This document shows positions 1 to 12,660 of a stretch of DNA of 64,000 nucleotides, in pieces. Below the pieces are notes generated by a model. It saw only the letters and a program-made list of their open reading frames with translations. It had not been told where the DNA came from and made no database searches. The position numbers and the translations under genes are program-made. Each line of letters starts with the position of its first letter. Position 1 is the first letter of the stretch. Origin of the DNA: Jackrogersella multiformis (taxonomy: Eukaryota > Ascomycota > Sordariomycetes > Xylariales > Hypoxylaceae). The stretch spans positions 2,914,001 to 2,978,000 of the forward strand of contig CADCXD010000010.1 in assembly GCA_902806575.1 (NCBI GenBank), written 5' to 3'.

Positions 1-1863
1 CCTTCGTCGAATTTGTCAGCCACTATATCCGACCCTGAGAAGATACCGATCAATAACTATAGGCACCACGATGGTCCTAAGTGCTGATTCAGCTAACGTT
101 AGTCTTCGATCGATGTCCCGGACAGGGGTCAAGCAGCTCGGAATCCCAGCCCTACGAGCTAACATGTCCTAAAGCAGCAAAAAGGGCCACAACCTGTTGG
201 AACGAACGGTTTTAAGATGCCAATCTAACCGTATCTCGGCTGTATACTCGGTTACAGGGAGGTCTCTTCTCATGATGGTATCAGGGAAGCATGACTCAGA
301 TGAGAGCAACCTCGATTAGCTTCTGGCCAACTCAGAGGCTTCACGTCGAAGGACCGTTTAGTGATGACAAAACCACCCCCTCAAAGCATGAGGTATTTGT
401 AAACAGAATAAGCCTAAGGACACGACAGTCAGCATGCTAGAGTGTGAACGGAAGTGGGCTTGATATTGAGCCACGGGATCTGTCTGTTCGTTTAACCTGT
501 AAGTATATCGTTGGGATCAGATTCAGATAAGCTACGGTTTGGTCGACCAATACCTACTCGATGCCACGTAAATACACAAGATCCAAATATTACCTACGGC
601 CAACATGTAAAAGCTTAAACCCGCACCGCTACTAAGTAGATAAGCTGACAAGACTGAGGTTGCGTGGGGCCATATAGCCATGAGGCTCCGACGGTTCGGG
701 AGGTGAACGAGCCGGTAGGATTTCTTGCTTTCCAGGAGGCAGAGATGCATCGAAACATCAACAAAAAAACCATATAGAAGATGGCAAATAGTTGAATGGA
801 CAGTAAGCTCGTTTGTTATGTTTACATCTCGACCGTAAATGAACCTGTAGGACGAATAGGTTCTACGAGTCGCCCGACCCGGGTAGGCCGGGTCAGGAAG
901 GAGGCCTCGTCCCAGGTCGTATGCCTCAGGTCCCGCATTACGTCTGCCATGTGGAAAGCGGAAAGCGGAAAGCCAACAGGGCCAAGAGCTCGAAGAGCAG
1001 CGTCAGCGTAGGCGTAAGTCAGTAGGAGGCGCGGACTCCTGGTGATCACGTGTTTGGAATTCAGGCTGAATAGATATGGGACACAAACTGCTGGGATTCC
1101 GACGGACGGGGGAGGACATGATGTAGGTAGGCGGTTGTTTTTTTCGCCATGGTAATTTACATGCTACTGTTTAGAGGTGCGCTTAGGGCGACTCGCATTT
1201 CGCGGTCAAGATTGGGCAAAGAGATACGGGCTATGTTGGTGATCGCTGGCCAGTTGCGATACGACGACGTGGAGTTCGGATTCAGGGTTGCGACGCGGGC
1301 TTCATGATGATGACCTATGACAAGGGGCAGCAGACCACAGTGTGACTAATCGGAATCCGAGTAGCCATGCACCCAATGAATACCCAGTAATCCGTACATA
1401 CCTAGGTAGGTAGGGATCGTAGGGATCGGGGAATGCAGTGCGGTGGATCGACCACAGGATCTCCGAGCCTAAATCTCGTAGGGCTGAGAGACATTGCTGC
1501 AGCACACACAAGATCATGTCGATAGCATATCATTGGCGACCAGGGTCTGTCAGTGGAGAAGTCTCATCGAAATCGATGGATACCTACCTAGGTAGTTATT
1601 TTACTGAATAAGCGGGCGTACATGATGACAATTGGGTCTCTCAGCCGCCGATGCGACAGTCGAAGCGAGGTAAGGGGAGAGTTAAGCGCCGGCACGCATG
1701 TCATTTGCCGCGAGCTACCTCTCATAAGCAAGGCGACTTAGACCTAGGTACTCGAATAATGAGCTTCTGACAAGGGGCTAGGATCGTCATAGTAAGACAG
1801 AGTAGTAGTAGGTGTTGGCCTTGTTGAAGAACTTAGGTAATAATCTATACGTCTTATTTGCCC

Positions 1864-1889
1864 AGGTAGGTAGGTAGGTAGGTAGGTAT
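1864..1889. repeat. (AGGT)n microsatellite
   Basis: About six consecutive AGGT units. It is the plain direct-repeat form of the motif that occurs elsewhere in the window as inverted CCTAGG-centred palindromes. Confidence 0.9.
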
Positions 1890-2970
1890 CCTCAAGTGAA
1901 CAAAGACGTAGTCGGCTGTAGTTGGCTGTAGTGTGATGACGACGCAATACGCCTCCGAAAAGCCCATGTCGACCTGACGACGGAGAAGAGGAAGTTGGAT
2001 CAGGAATCTGTCTTTTGTTTTGTCTTTGTTTTTGTTTGGGTTTCCTTTTTCTTTCGCCGAAGTAATACGGCGGTCAATAACCAAGACAGGAAGCCGAAAC
2101 CACGATGTACTGCAACGTGGCGGCCGTGAGCAGCGGGCAGTGTTTCTTGAACCCTAAGGACCCGTTGACTGGGCAAGATGAGTTAAGAGAGTGTTTCGTT
2201 CACCTTCGTTCTCATGAGTCTCGTGCCAAGGATCAACACCACCCCATGTCCACCGTTCAAGCATGCGCGTCCCTACGACGTACCTAGTAAATTGCAACTG
2301 TGCTATCGTCGGGAGGAGAAAATATAACCTGAAAGAATCTATACTGGATGCAGATTGCGTGGAAGGAGAGGCGGTGTAGAATAGCAGGCTTTAGGTGAGA
2401 AATTAACATGATCATCAAGATGGAAAAACTTGCTCCTTGAGCCGCTATGATAGCCAAACAGGATGCTTCATACGAGGAGACAAGGATCCTATTGCGAAGC
2501 CTTGCCCAATCCGTGGAATCGGTGTCGGTGGCGAGGCTGGCTAGTGATGGTCTTGATCTATTACTTAGATCGAGACGGGCTCCCTTTTCGCCTCAGTCTC
2601 ATAGTATATAGATGGCGTCAACCTATTATACGGGGGGAAAAAAGAAATAATAGGGGATAGGGGAGAGGGGAGAGGGGGAAACAACAAGCTAAGCGAATAT
2701 AGAAATATTAACAGTAGTAGTCGTGGAGGAAGCATAAGATTAAGATACAGGATGGATGAATAGAGTTGTGGGGTTGTATTGGCTATGGCCTTGAAGCAAA
2801 TCGGCATAAGAAAAAAAGAAGGTGAAGGACAGATTGACGAATAGGGATGGATGGCCGGGGTTTGTTCAGCTGAACATGCTGAACATGACCCTCATGAGCT
2901 TTTTTTTTCCCCCTCTACCCCTTCGTTTTCCGCCACAACCCACAATTTGGGACGGCCGTACGTGAGTGGC

Positions 2971-3060
2971 TACCCTACCTAGGTAGGTAGGAGGTAGGTA
3001 AGTATTTTCATACTATGTAGTATGTAGTACGTAGTACCTTAGGTACCTAGGTAGTATGTA
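2971..3060. repeat. Compound AGGT/CCTAGG/TAGTATG repeat cluster
   Basis: The block has a CCTAGG core followed by repeated AGGT units, then alternating GTAGTATG/GTAGTAC units, then a second TACCTAGGTAG core. The mixed direct and inverted arrangement suggests expansion by slippage plus hairpin formation. No coding content. Confidence 0.75.
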
Positions 3061-4724
3061 GTGATTCGCCCCCAAATTTTGTTGCCGGCCGCTTGGATGG
3101 CTGGATGATGGATGGTCGTCTTCGAGGTTTTCCTTCGTGTGCTCCCGTAATTCGTATGTACCTAATGCGACAAATTCAAGATTTCATATTCGAAAATATC
3201 GTCAGCCACTTGCGGATGTAACCAAGATCCATCGTCGACGGCAGCGGCACTTCTATCATACATACATACACTACCTGGTACCTAGGTAGGTATAGACATA
3301 CATACGTACATACAGACATATTAGTAAATAGTATCTACATACATGTATGTGCAATGCCAACTATACCTTGTCGCTTGTTTGTTTACCCGCTGCCCAGTGG
3401 CCCCCTGTGCCGCTCCGCCGCATTGACAAATAGCTCGACCTTTACGTAGGTAGCATGCGCAGTGTACACTGTACGCACACTAGTAAGTACCTTACCTACC
3501 GCTCGAGCGGTCCGTACGTATTGTATTTTATTGTATTACCTAGGTATTAGTAGGTAATACCTATGTGTACAATGTGTACTTATGTTTGTTCATGGGTATA
3601 CACTAGCGAGCCTTAGGGAGAACGAGAGCTCGGATCGAAACAGCCGCGATATTGGCGATGTCACGAATAGGTACATATGACAGGCGAATTATAAGAAGGA
3701 TGTTTCTTCTTGGCAGAATTCCACTTACGTACATTATATGATCACATGTCGCTTATTATTCGCTACCTAGGAGGTAATAACTAATTACTTACTTAGGTAC
3801 TTACCTATTACTTTACCTACCTACCTAGGGAGGTATGGATGTCGACATTGACGAAGCTCGTACTATCTGCGGTAACGTATGTACTTACCAATTAATTGTA
3901 TGTACATACTAAAAAACAAAGAAAGATAACATCCATATTTACACTAGAAATACCCTAGAAAATACCCTAGGGCCTAGGCATGTTCATCCTAGCTAGCTCC
4001 CTTTCCAGACTGTCGTTTTTGAGAAGCCCCTCGGCGTCAGCACTCACCTGCTCGCAAGAAACTGGTAGAATGTCGCGATCCCTTGCGTAGTAGAGCGCAG
4101 TGCAGAAGAAAGTATCTCGTTTTTTTCGCCTCACCATCGCCGGATGACCTACATACAGGTGAAGTAAAGTACCTACACAGGTAGGGAGGTAGCTGAGATG
4201 ATAAAAGAGCAAAAGAGTAACAACTCGGACGTTTCGCAGACGATCTTCTTACTGTCCGTCCTCGTCCAATTTCTTATTAAGACATGTCGGGGTTCCTGTT
4301 TTCTCGTTCTCTCGTTTTCTCCTATCCCCGGCCTCTCGGCGCGCCGACCTGGACTACCAAGGTTGCTACATGGTAGGTTGCTAGGGCGGCGTAGGGCTCA
4401 CCTCAGCTGAACCCCGTTCACCAGATAAGTACTAGGTAGGGTTGACGAGAATGAGGCTAACTCGTTCTAGAAGTCGCCCTGCAATAAATCCCTGATAGTT
4501 TAACGGCCGGCCTGAAGATCCTATTGGGCCTCGTCAACGAGCCAGCGAGCTTACTTTTTTTTTTCTTTCCGGGTATTTCTACATACCTAGTGTAGGTAGT
4601 TACCTACTACGTACTACCTATGTAGTAGACCTGGTGTGGTCTAGCACGATATTCTGACCGAGTCCGCTCCCTTGATGTTTCAAAGGATTGGTCGCACTGC
4701 CTGACGCCGTACATCCATTACTTC

Positions 4725-4786
4725 TATGTAGGTAGTATACCTACTTACTTACCTACCTACCTACCTACCTACCTAGGGTAGGTATA
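4725..4786. repeat. (ACCT)n tract flanked by inverted AGGT units
   Basis: GTAGGTAGTATAC is followed by a run of ACCT units, then a CCTAGGG core and GTAGGTATAC. The outer arms are reverse complements, so the whole block can fold as one hairpin. It is one of the longer copies of the dispersed motif. Confidence 0.8.
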
Positions 4787-6539
4787 CATGCCTAGATCGC
4801 ACATAAGGCGCTCTACAGCCGGCCCGCTTCTCGACAGGCCATCCGTCATACTATCTGCCTACTACTGCATACCGGTATGTAACTATGCACACCTGGGTAC
4901 TCTATTCGGTACGTAGCACCATGTCCGCTAGATACCTACCCAGCCCTGCATCACTAGGACCACCTAAGCGCATGTTTACTACCACGTAGTACCTACCTAG
5001 TTTGTAGAGGTTGCACCTAGGGGTTCACAGATGGAGATATATGGAGGAGACTACCCACCCAGTACATATGCTCACATGTCGTGCATACATAGGGCATAGA
5101 CCCTTGAAATTCATATTTCCTACTACTATTACGTCCCTAGACCCTTCATTGGACCCATCTTCAGCTGCGTCTGCTAGCCTGTACTGTATGTATGTCTCAT
5201 TTGTTATCTACATAGCAGGTAGTTTATCTACCCCTTTCTAGTCTACCTCCTAGAGGTAGTTCATGCCACGGGCCATCGCTCTCTGACATACCGGTAGTGT
5301 GTAAAACGGTAAGGAATCGTCCAAGTCTTGCGCGCCCGCAAAGGCTGACGTTTTAAGCCCGAGCGTCACGAACGACAAAATTCGGCACGAAGAACCATGG
5401 CCACGTTGTGAACTACGGCTATCTTAACTGTTGCTTGTATGACGATGACCGAGTCGAGAGCGTTCCGGCTCCTGCCAATAACCTCTCGTCGCCTTGATAT
5501 ATACACTACCTGCTTAGGTAGGTACCCTTAAAGTCACGGCGCCTCTTAATACAGTACACAAGGAGACTCCTTATGATTACACTAGGTACCTAGGTAGGTA
5601 TGAGGTAATAGGTAAAGTTGACTTTGGAGTCCCAACAGCTCCACAGCACTCCACATAGAAATCTAAAAGTCCGAGCGACTCTTGAGTCTTATTGGGCTCG
5701 TTGAAGACCAACAGGGAGTCATCTCTTGATTTGTTTGATTCTAGCTACACATACTATTTACCTACCCGGATTTTCTTGTGTCCCGCCTACTGTTTCCACC
5801 TCATCCCAAGTTGCATTAGTCGTCTTCTCACCTCGCCCCGTCCTAGCTTGTCGAACATATCCCGACTCGGCGGCTAAGCTTACGGTGTAATTTCGTGCCG
5901 CTGGTAATTACTACGTAGGTACGTCGACCGTGCGTTTATGTCCTAGTCATTCTGCCCCGGTTTCGTATGCACGATCAATCGCTTTGTTATCGTGCAGCAT
6001 GACAGCAGGGGAGGCGTTTGGTCTACCTAGGTAATAACCTTCAGTCATCAACCACATACCAACCCGCGAGTTCTCCTCCTCCCGTGACTGTACGAGTTCC
6101 ACCATCCAATATAACGTCTTGCCCCCCCCCCCTTGTTATACTATGTACGGGCAGTCAAGCAAGCTGATGGATGCCCTGCCCTAGACCCGGCCCGCACTTG
6201 GTATGAATGTGAAAGAAAGAAGACAAAGACGCCTGCTCCAATGGTGCCCTCTTATTGCCATCACACGGGCCCGAAGAGGCAAGCCGCCAACCATATATGT
6301 CTCTTCAATTGAGGCTGACTGACGAAGGATAGCGGGGGCCTCGAAGAGGAAAGTAGCTGCTCTCTCACGTCCACTCCTCCCCCACTTACACTCACACCCT
6401 CCCCGAACGCTAGGGCTGTTTGTTTTCATAATGGTATTTTTTCTCCATAGATAGTCCATCTTTCCTTGTCTTGTCCAGGTCATGTCTTGACGATGGGACT
6501 CTGATTCGACGTAGTACTGGAGTACTGGGCTCTATGTCG

Positions 6540-7147
6540 TCTCTGTATGAAGTATAAATCTTTACTCTCCTCCCGTCTTTTTATCCATCCCAGACCTTCG
6601 ACGACATTACGGCACGTATATTACATATATTTCGTCGTTTAGATTGTCAGCTCGGTACCTCAGCAACAGCTTATTTCCTTCGTGCCATGAGCTCGAGGTT
6701 GGTTATCGGATTTGTTTTCTACCAGATCAGGCACTCTCCCTGGCCCTCCTCTTAGGACCCCAATGTGTAAGCCGTCGGCGGAGCCTTGTTTGTTGAATCT
6801 GTTGACCAACGGACCGACCGCGACTTATCTCTCCTGCACCTATCAGACCATCACGTTCTCTCGCCTACATATATACACCTAAACACTCTCTCTCCTTCTT
6901 CACCTGGCCTGCGAGCCGGGCCACTCCATGCCCGCGTTTGCACACATTTCATGGTGTCCCGATATTGTGGCCAATCCCGCTGAGCAGAGCGGGAATCCTT
7001 GCTCAGTCCTAAGGTCGTCCCCGATCTACAGGCCGGCCCACCCCCCCGAGCTTCTATTTACTAATATACAAGATACATCGGTGAAAGGCCCGACCCCAGA
7101 CGGCACAGGAAACACACCTTGTTATTTAGTTTCCGTAATAAGCAAAC
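6540..7147 (+). promoter_or_regulatory. Pyrimidine-rich promoter/5' leader of the 7148 gene
   Basis: The + strand carries several CT-rich patches (for example 6568-6600, 6820-6905), as is common upstream of transcription starts in filamentous ascomycetes, and they precede the ATG at 7148. Two short frames in this leader (6786-6983, 6928-7242) look like untranslated sequence or upstream ORFs. The exact transcription start cannot be read from sequence. Confidence 0.4.
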
Positions 7148-8113
7148 ATGCCCGCTGTCAATCTCCCTCTGCGGCAGACCCGTGGTGGCGCTACATTATA
7201 TCCAGCGCCGGGAGCCCAGCTGCGGCTCTTATCCAGAGTTAATATTACCTTCCTGGGACTCCTCTTGCTCGGTGTAGTACTACTCGCGCTGAAGAGAAGA
7301 TATAAGCCACCCCCTCCGACCTACACCGGCACGCTTTATACTAGTCCAACCACTCTTCAGAGACTTTGGATTTCAGAGAAGTCACGCGGAGCCACTCTTC
7401 AGAGCGTTATAATGCCAGTCAACCAGCCGTCTAGTATCTCCCAGCTAAGGGCGGCTAAAAATATCGACGACGTGGAAAAGAAACAGGGACGGGATGGATC
7501 TAGAGAACGAGTTCAGGGGGAGGGTATTCAGGAAGAAAGGACAGCTTCCATGAACATAGACGCAGGCACGCCACTAATTCTCAAACCTGGCCCACCTCCG
7601 CCGTTGCCACTAACACTGCCTGCTCTCTCGACAGGAGCTTTCACTTTTCAGGACCGTCGGCTAAGCGTTGCGGCGTCTAGCATGGGTGATCTAGATACGA
7701 GCTTCTTCCACCAGCCGAACCCGGATTATACGTTGTCACACTCACCAGGGTCGACGTCGACTGCGCTGCCTCACGGCCATAACTCTCATTCCATCCCTAG
7801 AAGGAGGTCTTACACGAAAGTGTTGCCTCTTGGGCCAGCTCATTCAGACCCGGAAAATGACGAGGCAGCCTTTCCGCCAAGCTCGTTCCCGTCCTCGAGC
7901 CCAATCTTGCCGCTCGCGCCACATGAGTCACTTGGGTCTAACCACAGAGAGATCGACGTAAAGGGCGAGATTGTTTCGGTAATGAATGATTCAGGAGCAG
8001 GCTGGAAGCGGCATACCCGTGTCTACGGTGGCGGCGTCTGTCTAGCTTGTCTAGCTTCTGGTAGTCAAGGGGGATTCTACGGCGACAATGTCCCCCCTGA
8101 ACATCGTCGGTAA
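7148..8113 (+). CDS. Conserved hypothetical single-pass membrane protein with Cys-containing C-terminal motif
   Basis: Single-exon frame of 321 codons with an ATG start. Residues 32-48 form one strong hydrophobic segment (ITFLGLLLLGVVLLAL) followed at once by basic KRRYK, so a single membrane anchor with the long remainder on the basic side is likely. Residues 52-270 are low in complexity and rich in Pro, Ser and charged residues. The last ~35 residues contain HTRVYGGGVCLACLASG and GGFYGDNVPPE. I associate this compact ending, from memory, with uncharacterised Pezizomycotina proteins; no search was run. The two cysteines (CLAC) could bind a metal or form a disulfide, but no function is known to me. 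It stands alone in the gene-poor left part, with CT-rich sequence upstream. Confidence 0.7.
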   Translation: MPAVNLPLRQTRGGATLYPAPGAQLRLLSRVNITFLGLLLLGVVLLALKRRYKPPPPTYTGTLYTSPTTLQRLWISEKSRGATLQSVIMPVNQPSSISQLRAAKNIDDVEKKQGRDGSRERVQGEGIQEERTASMNIDAGTPLILKPGPPPPLPLTLPALSTGAFTFQDRRLSVAASSMGDLDTSFFHQPNPDYTLSHSPGSTSTALPHGHNSHSIPRRRSYTKVLPLGPAHSDPENDEAAFPPSSFPSSSPILPLAPHESLGSNHREIDVKGEIVSVMNDSGAGWKRHTRVYGGGVCLACLASGSQGGFYGDNVPPEHRR

Positions 8114-10800
8114 CTGATGGAGGCATACTGCCGAGCACTCGGTCGACATTGACATCCTAAAAAGGGGTGGGTATGCTACGGATTATAAACTGTTTTGGCA
8201 GATCGGGACACAAGCAGGCTGTCCCGGAGGAGCCGGAGGAGCTCCGATGACTTTTGGCCAGTGGCTGCGCTGGCAACCAAGACGCGTTATCCTAGGAGCT
8301 TGGTCCTGAATATTTGTCTTGGCAACCTTTCTGGGCGGTATTTTCACCATGCCTTCATAGTGATTTGATACGCCATTCTTATTTCTCTCTACCTGCGGCG
8401 GTCATATTTGGAAAAAGGATATACCGGTTTCGCGACAGTGGGTACCTACTTGGATTGGAGAGAACGGTACTATTTTGTTCACGCCTGTTACGACCATTTC
8501 CTCCTTGTTCTAGTCTCTTACGTATGTCTATGTATATATTTTACTTATCACCCGGCATATCCAGGGTCGTCAGCCTCCAAAAGCTTTCCGTATCGATCAT
8601 AAAAGTCCCATTTTTCCTATTTTGTCTATTATTATCATTCCCTCTTTCATCACGCACTGTCGGACATCATCAGGGGATTTTTCTTCTTCGATCTTCTTTC
8701 TAAAAAATCCCTCGCTTACTGCGTGGAGTGGCTTCGGCTACGCCGAGGGAATTCTTAGTGTCGCTGCGTGTTCATTAGTTCGTGGGAGAATAGGCCATTG
8801 TTGATTTTCAGGGTGAGGCTCAGCCACCTTTACACCAACACCGAAACACTCCCGTTTATGCGAAAGGTGTTCCGCAGCTAGTGAACATCAACGATGTTGA
8901 CGTCACTCGAATTAAACTGCGAAATGCGAGGCCATGGTTTTCTTCTTCCCTTTCTTCATATGGATCCTAACGCGAACTCCTAATCTCCGGGGACTCGGGG
9001 ACACTCCTACTACCTTGCCACTATTTGCTGACACTAGGCAGATTACCGTACATCTATACGACGCCCTATCTTGGGTCAAAGGGTTCCCCGGATATCATCA
9101 TAAGCATAATTTCTCGCTATGTCATCGGTCCGTAAAATTGTTGATGTCCAGGCGCGAGCAAGCCGATTTGTCCACTTGTTCGCTCTAAAGCACCCCATGA
9201 TGTCCGAAATGCGCAAACAGGAGCCAGCCCCGAAATTCTACATACTTGACGGATGTGACAGCTCACCGATCCTCTGAATGAGGAATAGAACGGGCTCAAC
9301 GTGCCAATGCTTCTGAACGGGTTTAGGGCTGAATCTCGGCTGCATTTAATTAATCTTTGTGCATACGACCCCCGGACCCCTTGCATTATCCCATCCTTGG
9401 TGGTCCAGGAGTTCCTCTCAAGCAAACACCCCTGTGTTGATCACGTTTGTCTCTACATACACTACTAGCTGACTAGCTGACTAGCTATCTTTTCTTGCTC
9501 GAATAAGGAAGTATGTTTACTTGTCTAGGTACGAAGGTATGGCACTCGACGACTGCCAGGGGCTTAGCGGCAGGCCGTTGCCTGTTAAGACCGAGGAGGA
9601 TCTCGCTTGATTGACCGAGAGATCTCACGTCATATTACATGGGTGTCTCCGGAAACTCATCACGGCTCAAATCTAGTGTATGCGTGATCGCGTACATAGT
9701 AGCTTTCGTATAGGTTGCACTCAGTGCCAAAAAAAGGGGTGATAATACCAGCAACCTCAAATCGTGGATAGGAGCTAAAGCAAGATACCGAATCCTTTGC
9801 CACCAGCGTATCTTCCTTGCAACGGGCACTACCGAAAATCCCATACGAGAGTGAATTCGGTCGACAAATAATTCAGTCAATCAAGACACGAAGCACGGGA
9901 GGACGATATCTCTCCTCCTTCGCCCGAAATATCTAGGTTCTTACACCATGCCGCGGCTCGACATTGCGGCTCAAGCGATCGAGCTTCGTATCGATTCGAT
10001 ATCAATACGGCCGCGCCATCCACCAACATGAATGAAACAAGTGGACTGGCATGATATAAACTTCACAACTCGGCGCCCCCGTACGAAGTTTGACGAGCCG
10101 AATACATGTCGAACACGCGTACACAGACGTATTCAACTACGGCATGATCTGATATTCCCCTCTTGGATGGTCCAACATTGGCGTGGCTTCATTCGTCTCC
10201 TTTTCAACTACTCGAATTGATCCGGCGTAGAACGAACGAGTTTGCACCCTCTTACGCCATAAATCCCAGATACAGCACCGTACTTCTATTAAAGATAGTA
10301 TCTCGACATTGACAAGCAGCCCTTGCTAATCCGCTCGGAAGAGGCGGAGCATTGATTTTAAGATTAATCATATGTATGCTTCCCCAGCTTGATATGAATT
10401 GAGCCATACTTGGACGTAGGACTTTGGTAGTAACACCGGTGTGGCAATGTTAGGTAAGAATAAATGCTCCCCCCACGATCAATCCGAGATGTCAACTAGC
10501 TACCGCAAGCAATCAAGCATCTCGATCCAGCAGGCAGGTACGCAGGAAATCCATATCCTAAATGAGGCATCCAGCGGAAAACATCCCGCATGTGTCTACG
10601 GTAAGTCTCGGTAATCGGCCAGATTTAACGAATGAGATGGATGCATCACGCCTGGAACTGGATCCAATGCTGCGGCAATCCCCGCTGATCAGATCGCTGC
10701 CTAGCCTGCCAGTTCGCGTAACTGAGCTGCCGAGAGAATATGTGGTTTACAGTGAGGAGCTGATCTAAGTTGGGTATTATGGACAAGTCGTTCCTTGTTT
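8114..10800. other. No gene recognised
   Basis: Positions just downstream of 8113 are probably 3' UTR. The longest frames (8314-8703, 9117-9425 minus, 9635-9880 minus) show no domain, no conserved motif and no convincing splice partners. Composition is close to even, with no simple repeats of note. A decayed gene or transposon fragment is possible but not supported by anything I can point to. Confidence 0.5.
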
Positions 10801-12660
10801 CGAAAGAGTTCTAAGCCTAAGAAGGTTGATAAGATGATACACTTTTAGGAGTATGTCGACGACAAAGTAAATTATGATTATTCGGCCTTGCGAAAAGATT
10901 CGAGCCGGTTCTACGAAGATATTCAAGAAAGCCTTTAGTGATGTTATCTCAGAGTAGGCAAAGAGGGAAGAGGGGGTTAGTGTTAAGCGGCACGAAAACT
11001 AACATACCATAAACATCAATTATAGAAGCAGTGTAGTCTCTAATATACCCTTATTCTGGGTTTAGGTACCAATTAACACGATAATATGAATCGTCCCATG
11101 GAGCGAGTCATTCACCATCGTGACTCCAGTGAGGTACTCATCAACTAGGCAGACGAATAAAGCGAATTTAGAAAGCAAGGAGCTCGGTCTCTTGATCACC
11201 TTTGCCCCAGATATTCAAATCAGCTTACCATACATTAAGTAGGTATACTACCTAACCTGTCTGAATATTCCTAAGAAAAGACTACGCGACCTGTTTGACA
11301 CATCGAAACCTGCTCTATTGAAAATTTGATTTATTGATAATAAACGCATATTTTTAATCTAGTAACTGGTGGATTTTGATATAACCCCTTACTTCCTATG
11401 AATAGGAAGATTAACAATGTAACAGCTTCCTGAAATAACTTAATAGATCAGACACTTCTATTTACTTAAAATGTTATCCGGTGTCGGGAGCTTGTTGTCA
11501 TCAAGTTTTCAGGGTTAAGTACGTGGTAATGTAAAAGCCTGGCACCGTTAAAACAATATCCAGGCATCAATTCCCCTACTACATATAAGGACGAAATTGA
11601 TATTTTACGCCATTAGGTATGCTTAAGTATGTCAAACCATTCATCGAGTGCATATAACCCTGATTATATGCCCCTGTCGCTAAGCCTTTTCATATATACA
11701 TGTGTTGGCTCTAATCACACCCGTACCTGGTAGAAATGGTGTATTATAAATCTAGGCAGCCGGTTCCTAGAACGCTTAATCCAAGTCACTTAATAGGAGC
11801 CATGCATATTTTATAGAGAGTAACCCTACTCCTTGAGCGAGGAGAGTTTCTCAATCCAGTCATCTTTGGTGAAGAGACCTTAAGGCTGTTCAACGTACCG
11901 TACTAATGAATAATAAATCAGGGGAGCTATTAACATCTATAATAAAATAAAAAAAGGCCAAGAACTCGCGAGACTGTGTAAATATGATCAATAAAGGACA
12001 ATGCTTCTAAGTTGATATAAAATCAAGTAACTCGATGAAAATGCCACGGCGTTTAAATTGGGAAAATAGTGACCGAGTAAATCGAAGGGGTTTTACATAT
12101 GTGTTTAGTACTGCCGGATCAATATGCCTTATATTGCAACAAATTTATATGGTATGTGGTATATCCTTGCAAAATTTATTCTTTATCACGGAGACGTATA
12201 TTTAAACGTTATTCTTTATTTCGGATAAGCTAACTATGTCGCCCGTAAGAACTGGTTATGACCGAAATGGTTGATATGAAGAAGCAGGATAGAGGACACA
12301 TTCGGTGAATTGGAGAAGCTTATCATAGAGATGATAAATCTCATGGTGTTAGTTAGCCGTGGTGGCGACAACGAGGGGCTCATGGCAATTTCCAAGTAAA
12401 GGGTACCATGCGAAGTGTACAATTGGGGATGACTTGTAACTTCACGGTGGATAAATGAACATATATTAGGTATAGTTATACAAATATGAGAGTAATGATA
12501 GACAGGTACGTCGATTAAATACCTGAAATTTCACGTCTTGGCCATTCAAGTTGGGAAGACATAGTATTGACCTTGTCTCTTATACTAGCGATATGCTAAT
12601 ATGTATAACCTACTTAACTTAGGTAGTTATATATCATGGGTACCTACCTAGGTAAGCAGT
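10801..12660. other. AT-rich, ORF-free stretch, possibly decayed DNA
   Basis: This block is visibly richer in A and T than the flanks. TpA steps and stop codons are common in all frames and the longest frame is about 60 codons. Such blocks in ascomycete genomes often mark old transposon copies eroded by repeat-induced point mutation (RIP). I cannot identify a parent element, and I did not calculate RIP indices, so the origin is inference only. Confidence 0.4.

Larger units (their letters stand above)
1..7147. other. Gene-poor region rich in AGGT/ACCT repeats
   Basis: No reading frame here exceeds about 105 codons and none resembles a known family. The frames are dominated by translated simple repeat (runs of PTYL from the AGGT tetranucleotide). 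The DNA contains many copies of a palindromic CCTAGG core with ACCT or AGGT arms (for example near 1400, 1580, 1742, 2980, 3040, 3280, 3540, 3770, 3825, 4770, 5590, 6025) and an 11-C run at 6122-6132. I see no transposase, reverse transcriptase, LTR pair or tRNA. A short or heavily spliced gene cannot be excluded by eye. Confidence 0.6.

Noticed and set aside
1744..2084. Frames with repeated PTYL
   Set aside because: They are translations of the AGGT microsatellite, not protein repeats.
8314..8804. Hydrophobic + frames after the 7148 gene
   Set aside because: T-rich 3' sequence that encodes Phe/Leu runs by composition; no start context or motif.
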